From positions 2,790,001-2,854,000 of the forward strand of contig NZ_CP061008.1 in assembly GCF_014490035.1 (NCBI RefSeq): 64,000 nucleotides of DNA, in the 5' to 3' direction. This DNA comes from Achromobacter xylosoxidans. Its GTDB lineage: Bacteria; Pseudomonadota; Gammaproteobacteria; Burkholderiales; Burkholderiaceae_B. The translations under genes were made by a program, and so were the position numbers. The notes below the pieces were generated by a model. The model had not been told where the DNA came from. It saw only the letters and a list, made by a program, of their open reading frames with translations, and made no database searches. This document shows, one piece after another, positions 17,209-25,343 of this stretch (within the stretch, counting starts at the first letter, position 1; every line of letters begins with the position of its first letter).

Positions 17209-17628
17209 ATGGAAAACCCGATTTTGCCCATGCTGGCCAAGACAGCCTGCGAATCCGTGGTGCTGGAATTCTTCCATGCCCTGGACACGCGGCGGCACGA
17301 GGCCGCAGCCGCGCTCATGGCCGAGGACGGCGTCTGGCAACGGCAGGGACGCCGGCTTGCCGGCCGCCAGGAAATCCTGCAAGCCCTGAATGCCCGCGTG
17401 CCCGAGCGCAGCACCTGCCACGTCATTACCAATCTGCGACTGGTCGAGCTGGCTGGCGCGCGCGCCACCGTCGGCTACTTCCTGACCGCCTACGAAAGCG
17501 TGCCGCACGAGCAGGGCGGCGCGCCGCGCCTGGTCGCCATCCGCGAGTGCCAGGACGTGCTGGTGGAGACGGACGGCGGCTGGCGGCTGGCGGACAAAAG
17601 CAGCCGCCGCCATCTTCCGCCGGAATGA
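17209..17628 (+). CDS. Small NTF2/SnoaL-like protein
   Basis: This 139-residue protein has the cone-shaped NTF2/SnoaL fold pattern: an N-terminal helical segment (ESVVLEFFHALDTRRHEAAAALMAEDGVWQRQGRRLAGRQEILQAL) followed by strands ending GGWRLADKSSRR. The fold is shared with oxygenase beta subunits and with small isomerases or dehydratases. The ATG at 17209 has GAGG six bases upstream; an ATG at 17197 overlapping the reductase stop would add four residues. Its place directly behind the reductase implies a pathway role such as isomerase or accessory subunit; no activity can be assigned. Confidence 0.75.
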   Translation: MENPILPMLAKTACESVVLEFFHALDTRRHEAAAALMAEDGVWQRQGRRLAGRQEILQALNARVPERSTCHVITNLRLVELAGARATVGYFLTAYESVPHEQGGAPRLVAIRECQDVLVETDGGWRLADKSSRRHLPPE

Positions 17629-17736
17629 CGGCCTGACATCACGGAGATCCCGCACATTCCGAATCCTTGTTCCTCACGCGTCCGGACCATTCAAAAAGCA
17701 ATGGGCGCGTACCGTAAATACCCCAGGAGACAAACC

Positions 17737-18717
17737 ATGAAACCCTCAAGAATCTTGCATTGCATGTTGGCGGCCGCCTGTGCGGCCGTCGTGTCCGGCG
17801 CCCAGGCGCAACAGGCCGACTGGCCGACCCATCCGATCACGCTGGTGGTGCCGTTCGCGGCCGGCGGCGGCGGCGACACCCTGGCGCGCCTGGTTGCGGA
17901 GCCGCTGTCGCGCGAGCTCGGGCAGTCCATCATCGTCGAGAACCGCCCCGGCGCGGGCGGCAATATCGGCACTTCGATCGCCGCGCGCGCCAAGCCCGAC
18001 GGCTATACGCTGTCCTACGGCACCAATGGCACGCAGGCCACCAATCACTGGCTGTACAAGTCGCCGGGCTATGCGCCGTCGGACTTCGAACCGATCTCGC
18101 GTTTCACGGTCATTGCGGCGGCGCTGGTGGTCAATGCCACCGACGAGCGCTTTAAGACCCTGGCGCAGCTGCTGGCCTACGCCCGGGCCAATCCGGGTGA
18201 GCTGACCTGCGGTTCCGCCGGCAACGGCACGTCCTCGCATCTGGCCTGTGAGCTGCTGAACCAGATGGCCGGCACCAAGGTCATGCACATTCCCTACAAG
18301 GGCGGCGGCGCGGCCATGACCGATCTGCTGGGCGGGCGGATTTCGTTCATGATCGACGTCATGCCCAACGTGTCGGGGCAGATTGCGGCGGGCAAGCTGC
18401 GGGCGCTGGGCGTGACGACGCCGGACCGCGTGGCATCCAATCCGGACATTCCCACGATCAGCGAAGCCGGCGTCAAGGGCTATGAGTTCTTCGCCTGGGA
18501 CGGCCTGTACGCGCCCAAGGGCACGCCGGCGGCCGTGCTGGACAAGCTGAACGCGGCGGTCAACCGCGCGCTGCAGCAGCCCGAGGTGCGCAAGATGCTG
18601 GAGTCGCGTGGTGCGATTCCTTCGCCCACGTCGCGCCAGGCGCTGGCGGAGTTCGGTGCGGAAGAGTATGCGCGGCTGGGGAAGGTCGTGAAGGTGGCGG
18701 GCGCGTCGATCGATTGA
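17737..18717 (+). CDS. Bug-family tripartite tricarboxylate (TTT) binding protein
   Basis: This 326-residue periplasmic receptor has a signal peptide (about 25 residues, ending AQAQQA) and the Bug family pattern: PITLVVPFAAGGGGDTLARLV, IIVENRPGAGGNIGT, KPDGYTLSYG, and the second-lobe MHIPYKGGGAAMTDLLGG. No TctA/TctB membrane genes are nearby, as is common for Bug proteins in Bordetella-type genomes. As the last gene of the aromatic operon, before a terminator, it probably binds the aromatic acid substrate or acts as a sensor for it. Confidence 0.92.
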   Translation: MKPSRILHCMLAAACAAVVSGAQAQQADWPTHPITLVVPFAAGGGGDTLARLVAEPLSRELGQSIIVENRPGAGGNIGTSIAARAKPDGYTLSYGTNGTQATNHWLYKSPGYAPSDFEPISRFTVIAAALVVNATDERFKTLAQLLAYARANPGELTCGSAGNGTSSHLACELLNQMAGTKVMHIPYKGGGAAMTDLLGGRISFMIDVMPNVSGQIAAGKLRALGVTTPDRVASNPDIPTISEAGVKGYEFFAWDGLYAPKGTPAAVLDKLNAAVNRALQQPEVRKMLESRGAIPSPTSRQALAEFGAEEYARLGKVVKVAGASID

Positions 18718-18739
18718 GCGGCTGACGCCTGAACCAACC

Positions 18740-18765
18740 AAGCCGGCGGCGGCTGCCGCCGGCTT
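18740..18765. terminator. Terminator hairpin after the aromatic operon
   Basis: A perfect 11-bp stem (AAGCCGGCGGC / GCCGCCGGCTT) with a GGCT loop begins 22 bp after the receptor stop and is followed by GCCTTTG. It lies between convergent genes (17737 plus strand, 18785 minus strand) and may serve both. The T-tract is weak. Confidence 0.7.
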
Positions 18766-18784
18766 GCCTTTGTGCGCAAGGAAA

Positions 18785-19651
18785 CTACCAAGCCATGCGC
18801 AAGCGCCCCAACGCGGGCAGTGCGCCCACCGTGGCCGCCAGGCCGCCAGGCGGCTGTTCTTCATGGCGGGCCACGCGCCCATCTGGATCGAGAAAATCGC
18901 TCAGCACATCGTCGCGCAATCGGATGAAGCGCGGATCGCTGCGGTTGCGCGGATGCGGCAGATCCACGTCGACGATGCGGCGGATGCGTCCCGGGCGCGG
19001 CTGCATCACCACCACGCGGTCGCCCAGGAACACGGCTTCCTCCACGTCGTGCGTGACCAGCACCATGGTGATCTGCTCCTGCTGCCAGATGCGCTGCAAC
19101 TCGTTCTGCAGCCGCGACCGCGTCAACGCGTCCAGCGCGCCCAGCGGCTCGTCCAATAGCAGCACGCGCGGGCGGTTGACCAGGCCGCGCGCGATCGCCA
19201 CGCGCTGCGCCATGCCGCCCGAGATCTGGTGCGGGTAGGATTTCTCGAACCCCTGCAGGCCGACCAGTGCAATGTGTTCGGCCACCAGCTCGCGCTTTTC
19301 TGCCTTCGACAGCGGTGCGTTGCGCAGCGCCGCCGCGATGTTGCGTTCCACGTTCAGCCACGGAAACAGCCGGTGGTCCTGGAATACGATGCCGCGGTCC
19401 AGGCCCGCGCCGCGCACTGGGTTGCCGTCCAGCAGGATCTGGCCGGCGTAGTCGCCATCCAGCCCCAGGATCAGGCGCAGCAGCGTGGACTTGCCGCAGC
19501 CGCTGGCGCCCACGATGCTGACGAAATGCCCGGCGGGCACGTCCAGGTTGATGTCCTGCAGGACTTGCAGCGCCTCTGCGCCGTCGCCCGGGCCGGCATA
19601 GCGCTTGCCCACGCCGCGGATGTTCAATTCCTTGCCGAAGATGCTCGTCAT
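18785..19651 (-). CDS. SsuB/TauB-like ABC transporter ATPase
   Basis: This 288-residue ATPase powers the nitrate/sulfonate/taurine-type importer encoded upstream. It has Walker A GASGCGKS, the Q-loop VFQDHRLFPW, signature ISGGMAQRVAIARGL, Walker B VLLLDEPLGALD and the H-loop VLVTHDVEEA. About 50 residues after the ATPase core (ending near PPGGLAATVGALPALGRLRMAW) have no obvious function. It is the last gene of the operon, 15 bp after the second permease. Confidence 0.92.
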   Translation of the reverse strand: MTSIFGKELNIRGVGKRYAGPGDGAEALQVLQDINLDVPAGHFVSIVGASGCGKSTLLRLILGLDGDYAGQILLDGNPVRGAGLDRGIVFQDHRLFPWLNVERNIAAALRNAPLSKAEKRELVAEHIALVGLQGFEKSYPHQISGGMAQRVAIARGLVNRPRVLLLDEPLGALDALTRSRLQNELQRIWQQEQITMVLVTHDVEEAVFLGDRVVVMQPRPGRIRRIVDVDLPHPRNRSDPRFIRLRDDVLSDFLDPDGRVARHEEQPPGGLAATVGALPALGRLRMAW

Positions 19652-19666
19652 TCCTTTCCTACTCCA

Positions 19667-20476
19667 TCAGGCGGCGCCGTAGCGGTGCCGCGCCAGCCTG
19701 CGCTCCAGCGCGCGGGCAAAGGCATTCATGGACCAGCCCACCAGGCCGATCACGAACATGCCGAAGATCACCAGGTCCATCTGGAAGTGTTCGCTGCCTT
19801 CGATCAAGGTGTTGCCGATGCCGTGGCCGGCCACCAGCAGGTACTCCGCGCCTATCGTCGCCAGCCAGGAGTAGATCAGCGCCAGGTACACGCCGGTGAA
19901 GATCGAAGGCGCGGCCGCTGGCAGGACCACGTGCAGCAGCGTCTGCCAGCGGGAATAGCCGTACACGCGGGCCACTTCCAGCAACGCCGTGGGGGTGCTG
20001 CGTATGCCATCGCAGGTATTGACGACCACGGGCACCAGGGCGGCCAGCGACAGGAACGTCACCTTGGCCACGTCGCCCAGGCCGAACCAGACCGAGATCA
20101 GGGGGATCCAGGCAAACAGCGAGATCTGCTTGAAAGTGTTGAAGCTGGGACCCACGATGCGGTTGAACAACGGCAGCAGTCCCAGCAGCGCGCCCAGTAT
20201 CAGGCCGAGCGCGGTGCCTATTGCGAATCCGGTGAATTCGCGCGCCAGGCTCGCGCTCAGCGCGCGCCACAGCCGTCCCGAGGATATCTGGCTGGCCGCC
20301 GTCTCCAGCACCTTGCCCGGCGACACCAGCAGCGGAGTGGATACCCAGTCCAGCCGCGCCAGCGCCCACCAGGCCAGGATGGCGGCGGCGGGCAGCACCA
20401 GGCCACGCCAGCGCGCGCGCAACCAGGCGCTGCCGCGTCGGACCACGGGAAGCGTGGAGATGAACGCCGCGGTCAT
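19667..20476 (-). CDS. SsuC-like ABC transporter permease B
   Basis: This 269-residue permease belongs to the BPD_transp_1 class of sulfonate/taurine/nitrate importers. It has six hydrophobic helices and the EAA coupling loop VARVYGYSRWQTLLHVVLPAAAPSIFTG. The start overlaps the stop of the other permease as ATGA. Two separate, clearly non-identical permease genes imply a heteromeric channel, whereas SsuABC and TauABC use one permease as a homodimer. Confidence 0.9.
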   Translation of the reverse strand: MTAAFISTLPVVRRGSAWLRARWRGLVLPAAAILAWWALARLDWVSTPLLVSPGKVLETAASQISSGRLWRALSASLAREFTGFAIGTALGLILGALLGLLPLFNRIVGPSFNTFKQISLFAWIPLISVWFGLGDVAKVTFLSLAALVPVVVNTCDGIRSTPTALLEVARVYGYSRWQTLLHVVLPAAAPSIFTGVYLALIYSWLATIGAEYLLVAGHGIGNTLIEGSEHFQMDLVIFGMFVIGLVGWSMNAFARALERRLARHRYGAA

Positions 20477-21336
20477 GTTCGGGCTCCGGTGGCCGCCGCG
20501 CCCAGGCGCGTAGCGGCCTGGCCGCCGCCCGCGCGGGTTTCGGCCAGGTCCAGCAGCTTGTCGATGGCGTAGCCGATGGCGCCCACCACTATCACCGCCG
20601 CCATCACCAGATCCAGCTGGAACAGTTGACGGCCGTAGACGATGAGGTAGCCGAGTCCTTCGCTGGACGCGACCAACTCCACCACCACCAGCGACAGCCA
20701 GGCCTTGGTGAAGCCCAGCCGCAAGCCGGTGAAGAGCGTCGGCAGGGCGTGGGGCAACACGACTTCCAGCACCTGCTGGCGGCGCGTGTAGCCATAGACG
20801 CGGGCCACTCCCAGCAGGCTGGTCGGGGTCTGCCGGAATCCCTGCAAGGTGTTCAGCGTCACCGGCACCAGCGCGGCCTTGGCGATCAGGATGTACTTCA
20901 GTGGTTCGCCTATGCCCACCAGCAGCAGGACGAAGGGCAGCCAGGCCAGGACCGGGATCTGCACCAGCGCATTGAAGGTGGGCAGGATGTAGGCTTCCAG
21001 TGGACGCCACAATCCCATCGCGGCGCCCAGCGCCAGGCCCAGCGCGCTGCCGGCCGCGAAGCCCACCAGCACGCGCTGCATGCTGGCTTGCACGTTCAGC
21101 CAGAGGTCGCCGCTGCTGTAGAGATCCTGCAAGGTCAGCCAGACGAAGCCGGGCGAGGGCAGCACCTGCGGCGAGATCCAGCCCTGCGATGCGCCCAGCT
21201 GCCAAAGCGCGAGCAGGGCCAGCGGCAGCAGCCAGGGCAGCAGGCGGCCGCCGGCGTTGCGCAGCAGGGCGGCAGGCGCCAGGCGCGGGCCGCGCCGCGC
21301 GGACGCAAATGGGGCGTTAAGCGTGTTTCCCGACAT
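20473..21336 (-). CDS. SsuC-like ABC transporter permease A
   Basis: This 287-residue permease has the same fold as its neighbour, with the EAA loop VARVYGYTRRQQVLEVVLPHALPTLFTGLRLG and a basic cytoplasmic N-terminus (about 30 residues) before the first helix. It starts 9 bp after the binding-protein stop and overlaps the next permease by 4 bp. The pair EAA loops are closely similar, which suggests an old duplication within the operon. Confidence 0.9.
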   Translation of the reverse strand: MSGNTLNAPFASARRGPRLAPAALLRNAGGRLLPWLLPLALLALWQLGASQGWISPQVLPSPGFVWLTLQDLYSSGDLWLNVQASMQRVLVGFAAGSALGLALGAAMGLWRPLEAYILPTFNALVQIPVLAWLPFVLLLVGIGEPLKYILIAKAALVPVTLNTLQGFRQTPTSLLGVARVYGYTRRQQVLEVVLPHALPTLFTGLRLGFTKAWLSLVVVELVASSEGLGYLIVYGRQLFQLDLVMAAVIVVGAIGYAIDKLLDLAETRAGGGQAATRLGAAATGART

Positions 21337-21345
21337 GGCGGCTCC

Positions 21346-22452
21346 TTATCGTGCGGCGGCGCTGGCCTGGCGCTCGCCCGCGGCCGGCTGGCCTTGCGCA
21401 TTGAACGCGGTCCAGCGGGCGGCAAGATTGGCCTTCTGCAAGGCGGCGTCGAGGTAGCGCGGCTCGAACCAGCCGTCCACGCTCACGGGACGGCGGATCA
21501 GCTTCAATTTCAGCGCGTCGTCCGCCACGGCCTGGTAGCGCGCGGCGAGGAACTCGTCCAGCAGCGGCGAATTGCGCACGGCTAGCACTTCGCCGTCGAA
21601 CTCTGCCTGCCAGGACGCGTAAGGCGTGCCGCTGCGCGCCCAGATATTGAAGAGCGCATCGCGGTTCTGCTCGTCCGAGGACCATTGCGCCGCACGCACG
21701 AACACGTCGACCACGCGCTGCACGGCTTCGGGATTCTCCTTTTCGAAATCCTCGCGCACCAGCAGCGACGCCTGGCGCGTGAACGAGGGATCCTGGCCCT
21801 TGGTCGAATAGATGATGCGCGCCAGGCCTTGGTCGCGCAGCTTGAAGTATTCATAGCCGCCGAAGGCCGCATCCACGCCGTTGGAGACCAGCGCCGCTTG
21901 CGCGCTGCCGGTGTCGAGGTTCACGCCCTTGATGTCGCGTTCGGTCAGCTGGCGCGAGGCCAGCACGTTGATGGCGACCAGATGGCCGTTGGTGCCGCGG
22001 AAGATCGACACCTTGCGGTCCTTCAGGTCGTCCAGCGATTGCAGCGGGGAGTCCTTGGGCGTGGAGACGTACAGGTTGTTGCGCACGCCGCTGCCCAACA
22101 GGATGCGGGTCTTCAACCCGTTGGAGCGGCCCACCACCGACGGCAGGTCGCCCTGGTAGGCGAAATCGATCTGCTTGTTCGAGAGCGCTTCGTTGACCGC
22201 GGGGCCTGCGCCCTTGAAGAACAGCCACTGTACTTCGGTGCCGGTGCCCTTGAAGGCTTCCTCCAGCCAGTTGTTGGCGCGCGCCACGCCGCCCGGCGAG
22301 CCGCCCCAGGTGATGGGGTCGCCGCCGCCGGCGGTCGCCACGCCGATGCGGACCACGTCGGGCGCGGCCAGGGAGGCGAGGCTGACGGCGCACAAGGCTG
22401 CGCCCAGCATCAGGCGTGAAATCAGGCTGCGGGGAGAGAGCAGGGTGCGCAT
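21346..22452 (-). CDS. SsuA-like periplasmic binding protein
   Basis: This 368-residue solute-binding protein has a signal peptide (about 29 residues, ending SLAAPDV) and the aliphatic sulfonate/nitrate/taurine receptor pattern: WLEEAFKGTGTEVQWLFFKGAGPAVNEALSNKQIDFAYQGDLPSVVGRSNG, then FRGTNGHLVAINVLASRQLTERDI and the second-lobe VDAAFGGYEYFKLRDQG. It lies 117 bp after an amidohydrolase gene on the same strand with a strong hairpin between. The ligand is unknown; sulfonate, nitrile/amide or aromatic acid are all reported in this receptor family. Confidence 0.9.
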   Translation of the reverse strand: MRTLLSPRSLISRLMLGAALCAVSLASLAAPDVVRIGVATAGGGDPITWGGSPGGVARANNWLEEAFKGTGTEVQWLFFKGAGPAVNEALSNKQIDFAYQGDLPSVVGRSNGLKTRILLGSGVRNNLYVSTPKDSPLQSLDDLKDRKVSIFRGTNGHLVAINVLASRQLTERDIKGVNLDTGSAQAALVSNGVDAAFGGYEYFKLRDQGLARIIYSTKGQDPSFTRQASLLVREDFEKENPEAVQRVVDVFVRAAQWSSDEQNRDALFNIWARSGTPYASWQAEFDGEVLAVRNSPLLDEFLAARYQAVADDALKLKLIRRPVSVDGWFEPRYLDAALQKANLAARWTAFNAQGQPAAGERQASAAAR

Positions 22453-22521
22453 GGTCGTTCCGTATATCGATGATGAAAGACAGGTCCGGGCTGGCAGGCG
22501 CCGGCCGCGGGCAGGACTAGG

Positions 22522-22547
22522 CGCCCGCCGGCATGTGCCGGCGGGCG
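22522..22547. terminator. Strong intercistronic hairpin, partial terminator or stabiliser
   Basis: CGCCCGCCGGC / GCCGGCGGGCG form a perfect 11-bp G+C stem around an ATGT loop, 22 bp past the amidohydrolase stop and about 70 bp before the binding-protein start. There is no T-tract on either strand, so it may act as an mRNA stabiliser or processing barrier rather than a full terminator. Confidence 0.55.
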
Positions 22548-22569
22548 GGATTGCGGGTACGCGATAAGG

Positions 22570-24093
22570 TCAGGCCGCGCGCTTTTCGGCGCGCGCCTGC
22601 AGCTTCTGTTCGATGCGCGTGCCCTTGAAAAAGTCGGGATGCGCCTGGGTGTAGAAGCGGTATGGGTTGTCGAACACCAGGGCCTTGAAATCCGCCGCGG
22701 AGATCACGCCGTCTTCCACCAGGTCCCAGCTTTCGGCCAGCGGCTCGGTCAGGTCCGGCACGTCCCAATGGCCGACGTCGGAGGACCAGATCGCGTTGAG
22801 CTTGGTGTTCAGCGGATTGGCGCGGTCGTTGAAGGCCGCCCCTATGGTCCGGTCGTCGGCCTCCGAGCCGAAATAGAAGCTGTCGACCCAGCGCTTGCGG
22901 ATGTCCTCTACGTTTTCGATGCCGGCCGCGGCGAAGTCGTCGAGTTCATCGCCCTGGGGGTCGCGGCTGTGGTGCAGCGCCGACAGGCCCAGGCTGTCTC
23001 GCAACAGGGTGTCCTTGTTGAGCTCGCGCCCATTGAGCAGGTCCGCGCCGTAGCGTTCGAACAGGTCCGCCAGCAGCTCCACGTCCGCGTTGGCCGGGTT
23101 GTATTGCTGCACGGCGTTGCGGTTGCGCTTTTCCCAGCGGTCCACCAGGTGCGCGTACACATGCGCGCCCCAGTCGGCGCCGCCTTCCAGCAAGGCCACG
23201 CGCAGGTTCGGAAAGCGCCGCGTCACGCCGCCAAAGAAGAGCGCCTTGGCAAAGGCCTGGGAACCGTCGGCGAAGTGGCCGATATGGTTGAACATGTAAT
23301 TGCTGATGGAGTGACGCCCGGTCCAGCCCTGGCTGCCGTAGTGGGTGGCCAGCGGCACGCCCAGCTCCACCGCCTTGGCCCAGAACGGGTCGTAGTCGTA
23401 CTCGCTGTCCAGGCCGAAGAAATCCACATAGGACGCATGCCGCGCGATCTCCGGGAATTCGGCGGGCGGGTACTTGTCGGCGATGGCCTTGATCGGCCGG
23501 CGCACGCCGCCCGGGATGTTGGCCACCTTCAGCCCCAGCGTCTTGACCGCGAATTCGAGTTCCTCGATGGCTTCCTGCGGCGTGTTCAGCGGAATGCCTG
23601 CCACGGGCGTCAGGCGGTCGCTGTACTTGCGGTACTGGTCCGCATGGAAGTGGTTGATGGCGCGGTGCAGCGGCTGGCGATACTCGTCGCCCGCGCCCAG
23701 CGGCGCCAGCACGTCGTTGGGAAACAGGATGGAGTAGTCCGAGCCTTGTTCTTCCAGGCGCTCGTACAGCAGCTCCGGCAGCGTGACGGTCGCCAGGTCC
23801 AGGGTGTTGCGCGTGACGCGCGCCCACCAGGGCGAGCGCAGCGTGCGGTTGCGCTGCCGTTCCTCCGGGGTCTGCTGGTACCAGTCCTTGCCCTGGGACT
23901 TGGTGGCGAAGCGCGAGCCCTGCGTCTTGCGCAGCACGTCCACCAGCTTGGAACCGCCATAGTGCTGGATGTAGTCCTCCAGCACGGGCGCGTAGTCGTT
24001 GACGTGTACGTCGGTATCGATCACGGGATAGTCCAGCTTCGCCTTGATCGCGGCGGATCGGGAAGCCTGGGTACGGTGCAGCCGGTCGTTCAT
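22570..24093 (-). CDS. Amidohydrolase family 2 (ACMSD-like) protein
   Basis: This 507-residue metal-dependent hydrolase or decarboxylase has the TIM-barrel start YPVIDTDVHVND (D26, D28, H30), a histidine in LATHYGSQGW, LEGGADWGAHVYAHL, and a late Asp/His segment in WSSDVGHWDVPD that fits the final metal ligand. Proteins of this branch include decarboxylases and hydrolases of aromatic or heterocyclic acids. The ATG at 24093 follows GGAG by six bases. It leads an operon with an SsuABC-like transporter, so the imported compound is probably its substrate or precursor. Confidence 0.85.
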   Translation of the reverse strand: MNDRLHRTQASRSAAIKAKLDYPVIDTDVHVNDYAPVLEDYIQHYGGSKLVDVLRKTQGSRFATKSQGKDWYQQTPEERQRNRTLRSPWWARVTRNTLDLATVTLPELLYERLEEQGSDYSILFPNDVLAPLGAGDEYRQPLHRAINHFHADQYRKYSDRLTPVAGIPLNTPQEAIEELEFAVKTLGLKVANIPGGVRRPIKAIADKYPPAEFPEIARHASYVDFFGLDSEYDYDPFWAKAVELGVPLATHYGSQGWTGRHSISNYMFNHIGHFADGSQAFAKALFFGGVTRRFPNLRVALLEGGADWGAHVYAHLVDRWEKRNRNAVQQYNPANADVELLADLFERYGADLLNGRELNKDTLLRDSLGLSALHHSRDPQGDELDDFAAAGIENVEDIRKRWVDSFYFGSEADDRTIGAAFNDRANPLNTKLNAIWSSDVGHWDVPDLTEPLAESWDLVEDGVISAADFKALVFDNPYRFYTQAHPDFFKGTRIEQKLQARAEKRAA

Positions 24094-24457
24094 GCGGGTC
24101 TCCGAGAGTGAAACGGACGCGGCGCCTTGCGGATTCGGCAAGGCCGGCGCGGACAGGTCACATTACGGGAGTTGGCCGCCTGGCCAAACGACCGATTCGC
24201 AATTTCCAACTAAGTGATGTGCTTATGGCATTGGGGGAGATTGTCGGAATTCCGGCATTCCCATATTTGGTGCGGATGGTATCCGCGGCTGCGCCTCTCA
24301 TGCGACCGGAGGAGGGCTAGTCGGGACGTTTTCGCGTACCGTCGGTCCACGCGGCATTCTGGAATCTGCGTCTCTTTTGGCATTTGGATAGACAGACAAC
24401 ATCTGCTCGGCCTGGCGTGCGCGGCTGCCCATGTCCGAGGAGCTCCGGGAGCGTTTC
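24094..24457. other. Gene-free region, 364 bp
   Basis: No convincing gene is seen. Base composition is lower in G+C than the surroundings between about 24190 and 24290 and near 24380. A short inverted repeat (TTGGCC-GCCT-GGCCAA, 24172-24187) lies about 80 bp before the amidohydrolase start and could be an operator. A 70-codon open frame at 24108-24320 lacks a ribosome-binding site and has no recognisable motif. The region may hold divergent promoters, or a decayed remnant that arrived with the next gene. Confidence 0.5.
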
Positions 24458-25318
24458 ATGAAGCGTTTCGTCAATGTCGAGGCAGTCAACCTGCGGTCCA
24501 TTCCCAGCACCGAGAACAACACGCCTGTCGGTAGCCTGACGTTGGGCCAGGAGGTTGACGATCTAGGGGATGCACCCGCGGGCTGGCACCATGTTCGGAC
24601 GCAAATGGGCGGCTTGACCGTCGAAGGCTATGCGGTCGATGGCCTGGCGGATTCGAAATTCAAGTGGGCCCCCACAGCCAGGCAGCCAACCCTGCGGCCA
24701 CCCGATACCCGGGCTCGCGAGACGCTCGTGGCAGCGGCGGTGGAACAGTGGCTACGATTCGACAAAGGGCGGGGAAAGGAGACCGTCGAACCCTATAGCA
24801 GCTACATCCACGAGATGTGGAAGGCGCTGGGCAAGAATCTGAGCGGAAAGGACACCGGCTATCCCTGGTCCGCCGTCGCTATTTCTCTCATGGTGAGCAA
24901 TGCGGCCAAGGTCATCCCGGAATTCAAGGCGTTCAAGCGTTCCATCGGTCACGCGGCGTACATGTGGGATGCCATCAAGAAGCGGGCGAGCCAGGACAAG
25001 TCCGCGCCGTTTTGGGGCGTACGTATAGCGGAAGAAAAGCCGCAGGTCGGCGACATCATCGGCAGTTGGCGGGACAAGCCCTACACGTTCGATCAATATC
25101 TCGCAGCCTCAAAGAATCCGGAAGCTCCCAGCCATTCCGACATCATTGTGGCGGTAGGCACCGAAGTCGCGTTGGCCATAGGCGGCAACGTCAGCCAGTC
25201 GGTCTTCGTTACCGGGTATCAGCTGACGGCGGACGGCAATATCGCGAAGAACCAGCGTTTCTTCAAGGAAAAGCTGGTTGGAGAAGCCATCGTCCTGATG
25301 AAGAACCGAATCGATTGA
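24458..25318 (+). CDS. SH3-like plus DUF2272-like protein, function unknown
   Basis: This 286-residue protein has an N-terminal bacterial SH3-like domain (about 3-62; VNVEAVNLRSIPS, then GWHHVRTQMGG and GYAVDGLA) and a larger domain from about residue 90 that resembles DUF2272 (YPWSAVAISLMVSNAA, then IGHAAYMWDAI and a late SHSDIIVAV). SH3 plus such a domain is typical of proteins that contact the cell wall, including phage or secreted effectors. There is no signal peptide. The ATG at 24458 is preferred over 24431 because GGGAG lies six bases upstream. The gene stands alone, its codon use looks less G+C-biased than its neighbours, and transfer is possible. Any hydrolase role is inference. Confidence 0.65.
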   Translation: MKRFVNVEAVNLRSIPSTENNTPVGSLTLGQEVDDLGDAPAGWHHVRTQMGGLTVEGYAVDGLADSKFKWAPTARQPTLRPPDTRARETLVAAAVEQWLRFDKGRGKETVEPYSSYIHEMWKALGKNLSGKDTGYPWSAVAISLMVSNAAKVIPEFKAFKRSIGHAAYMWDAIKKRASQDKSAPFWGVRIAEEKPQVGDIIGSWRDKPYTFDQYLAASKNPEAPSHSDIIVAVGTEVALAIGGNVSQSVFVTGYQLTADGNIAKNQRFFKEKLVGEAIVLMKNRID

Positions 25319-25343
25319 GGGGAGCGGTGTTGCGCAAGCAATC

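Noticed and set aside
24108..24320. 70-codon frame ahead of the DUF2272-like gene
   Set aside because: No ribosome-binding site, no motif, and it begins inside the amidohydrolase leader. Kept only as part of the gene-free region.
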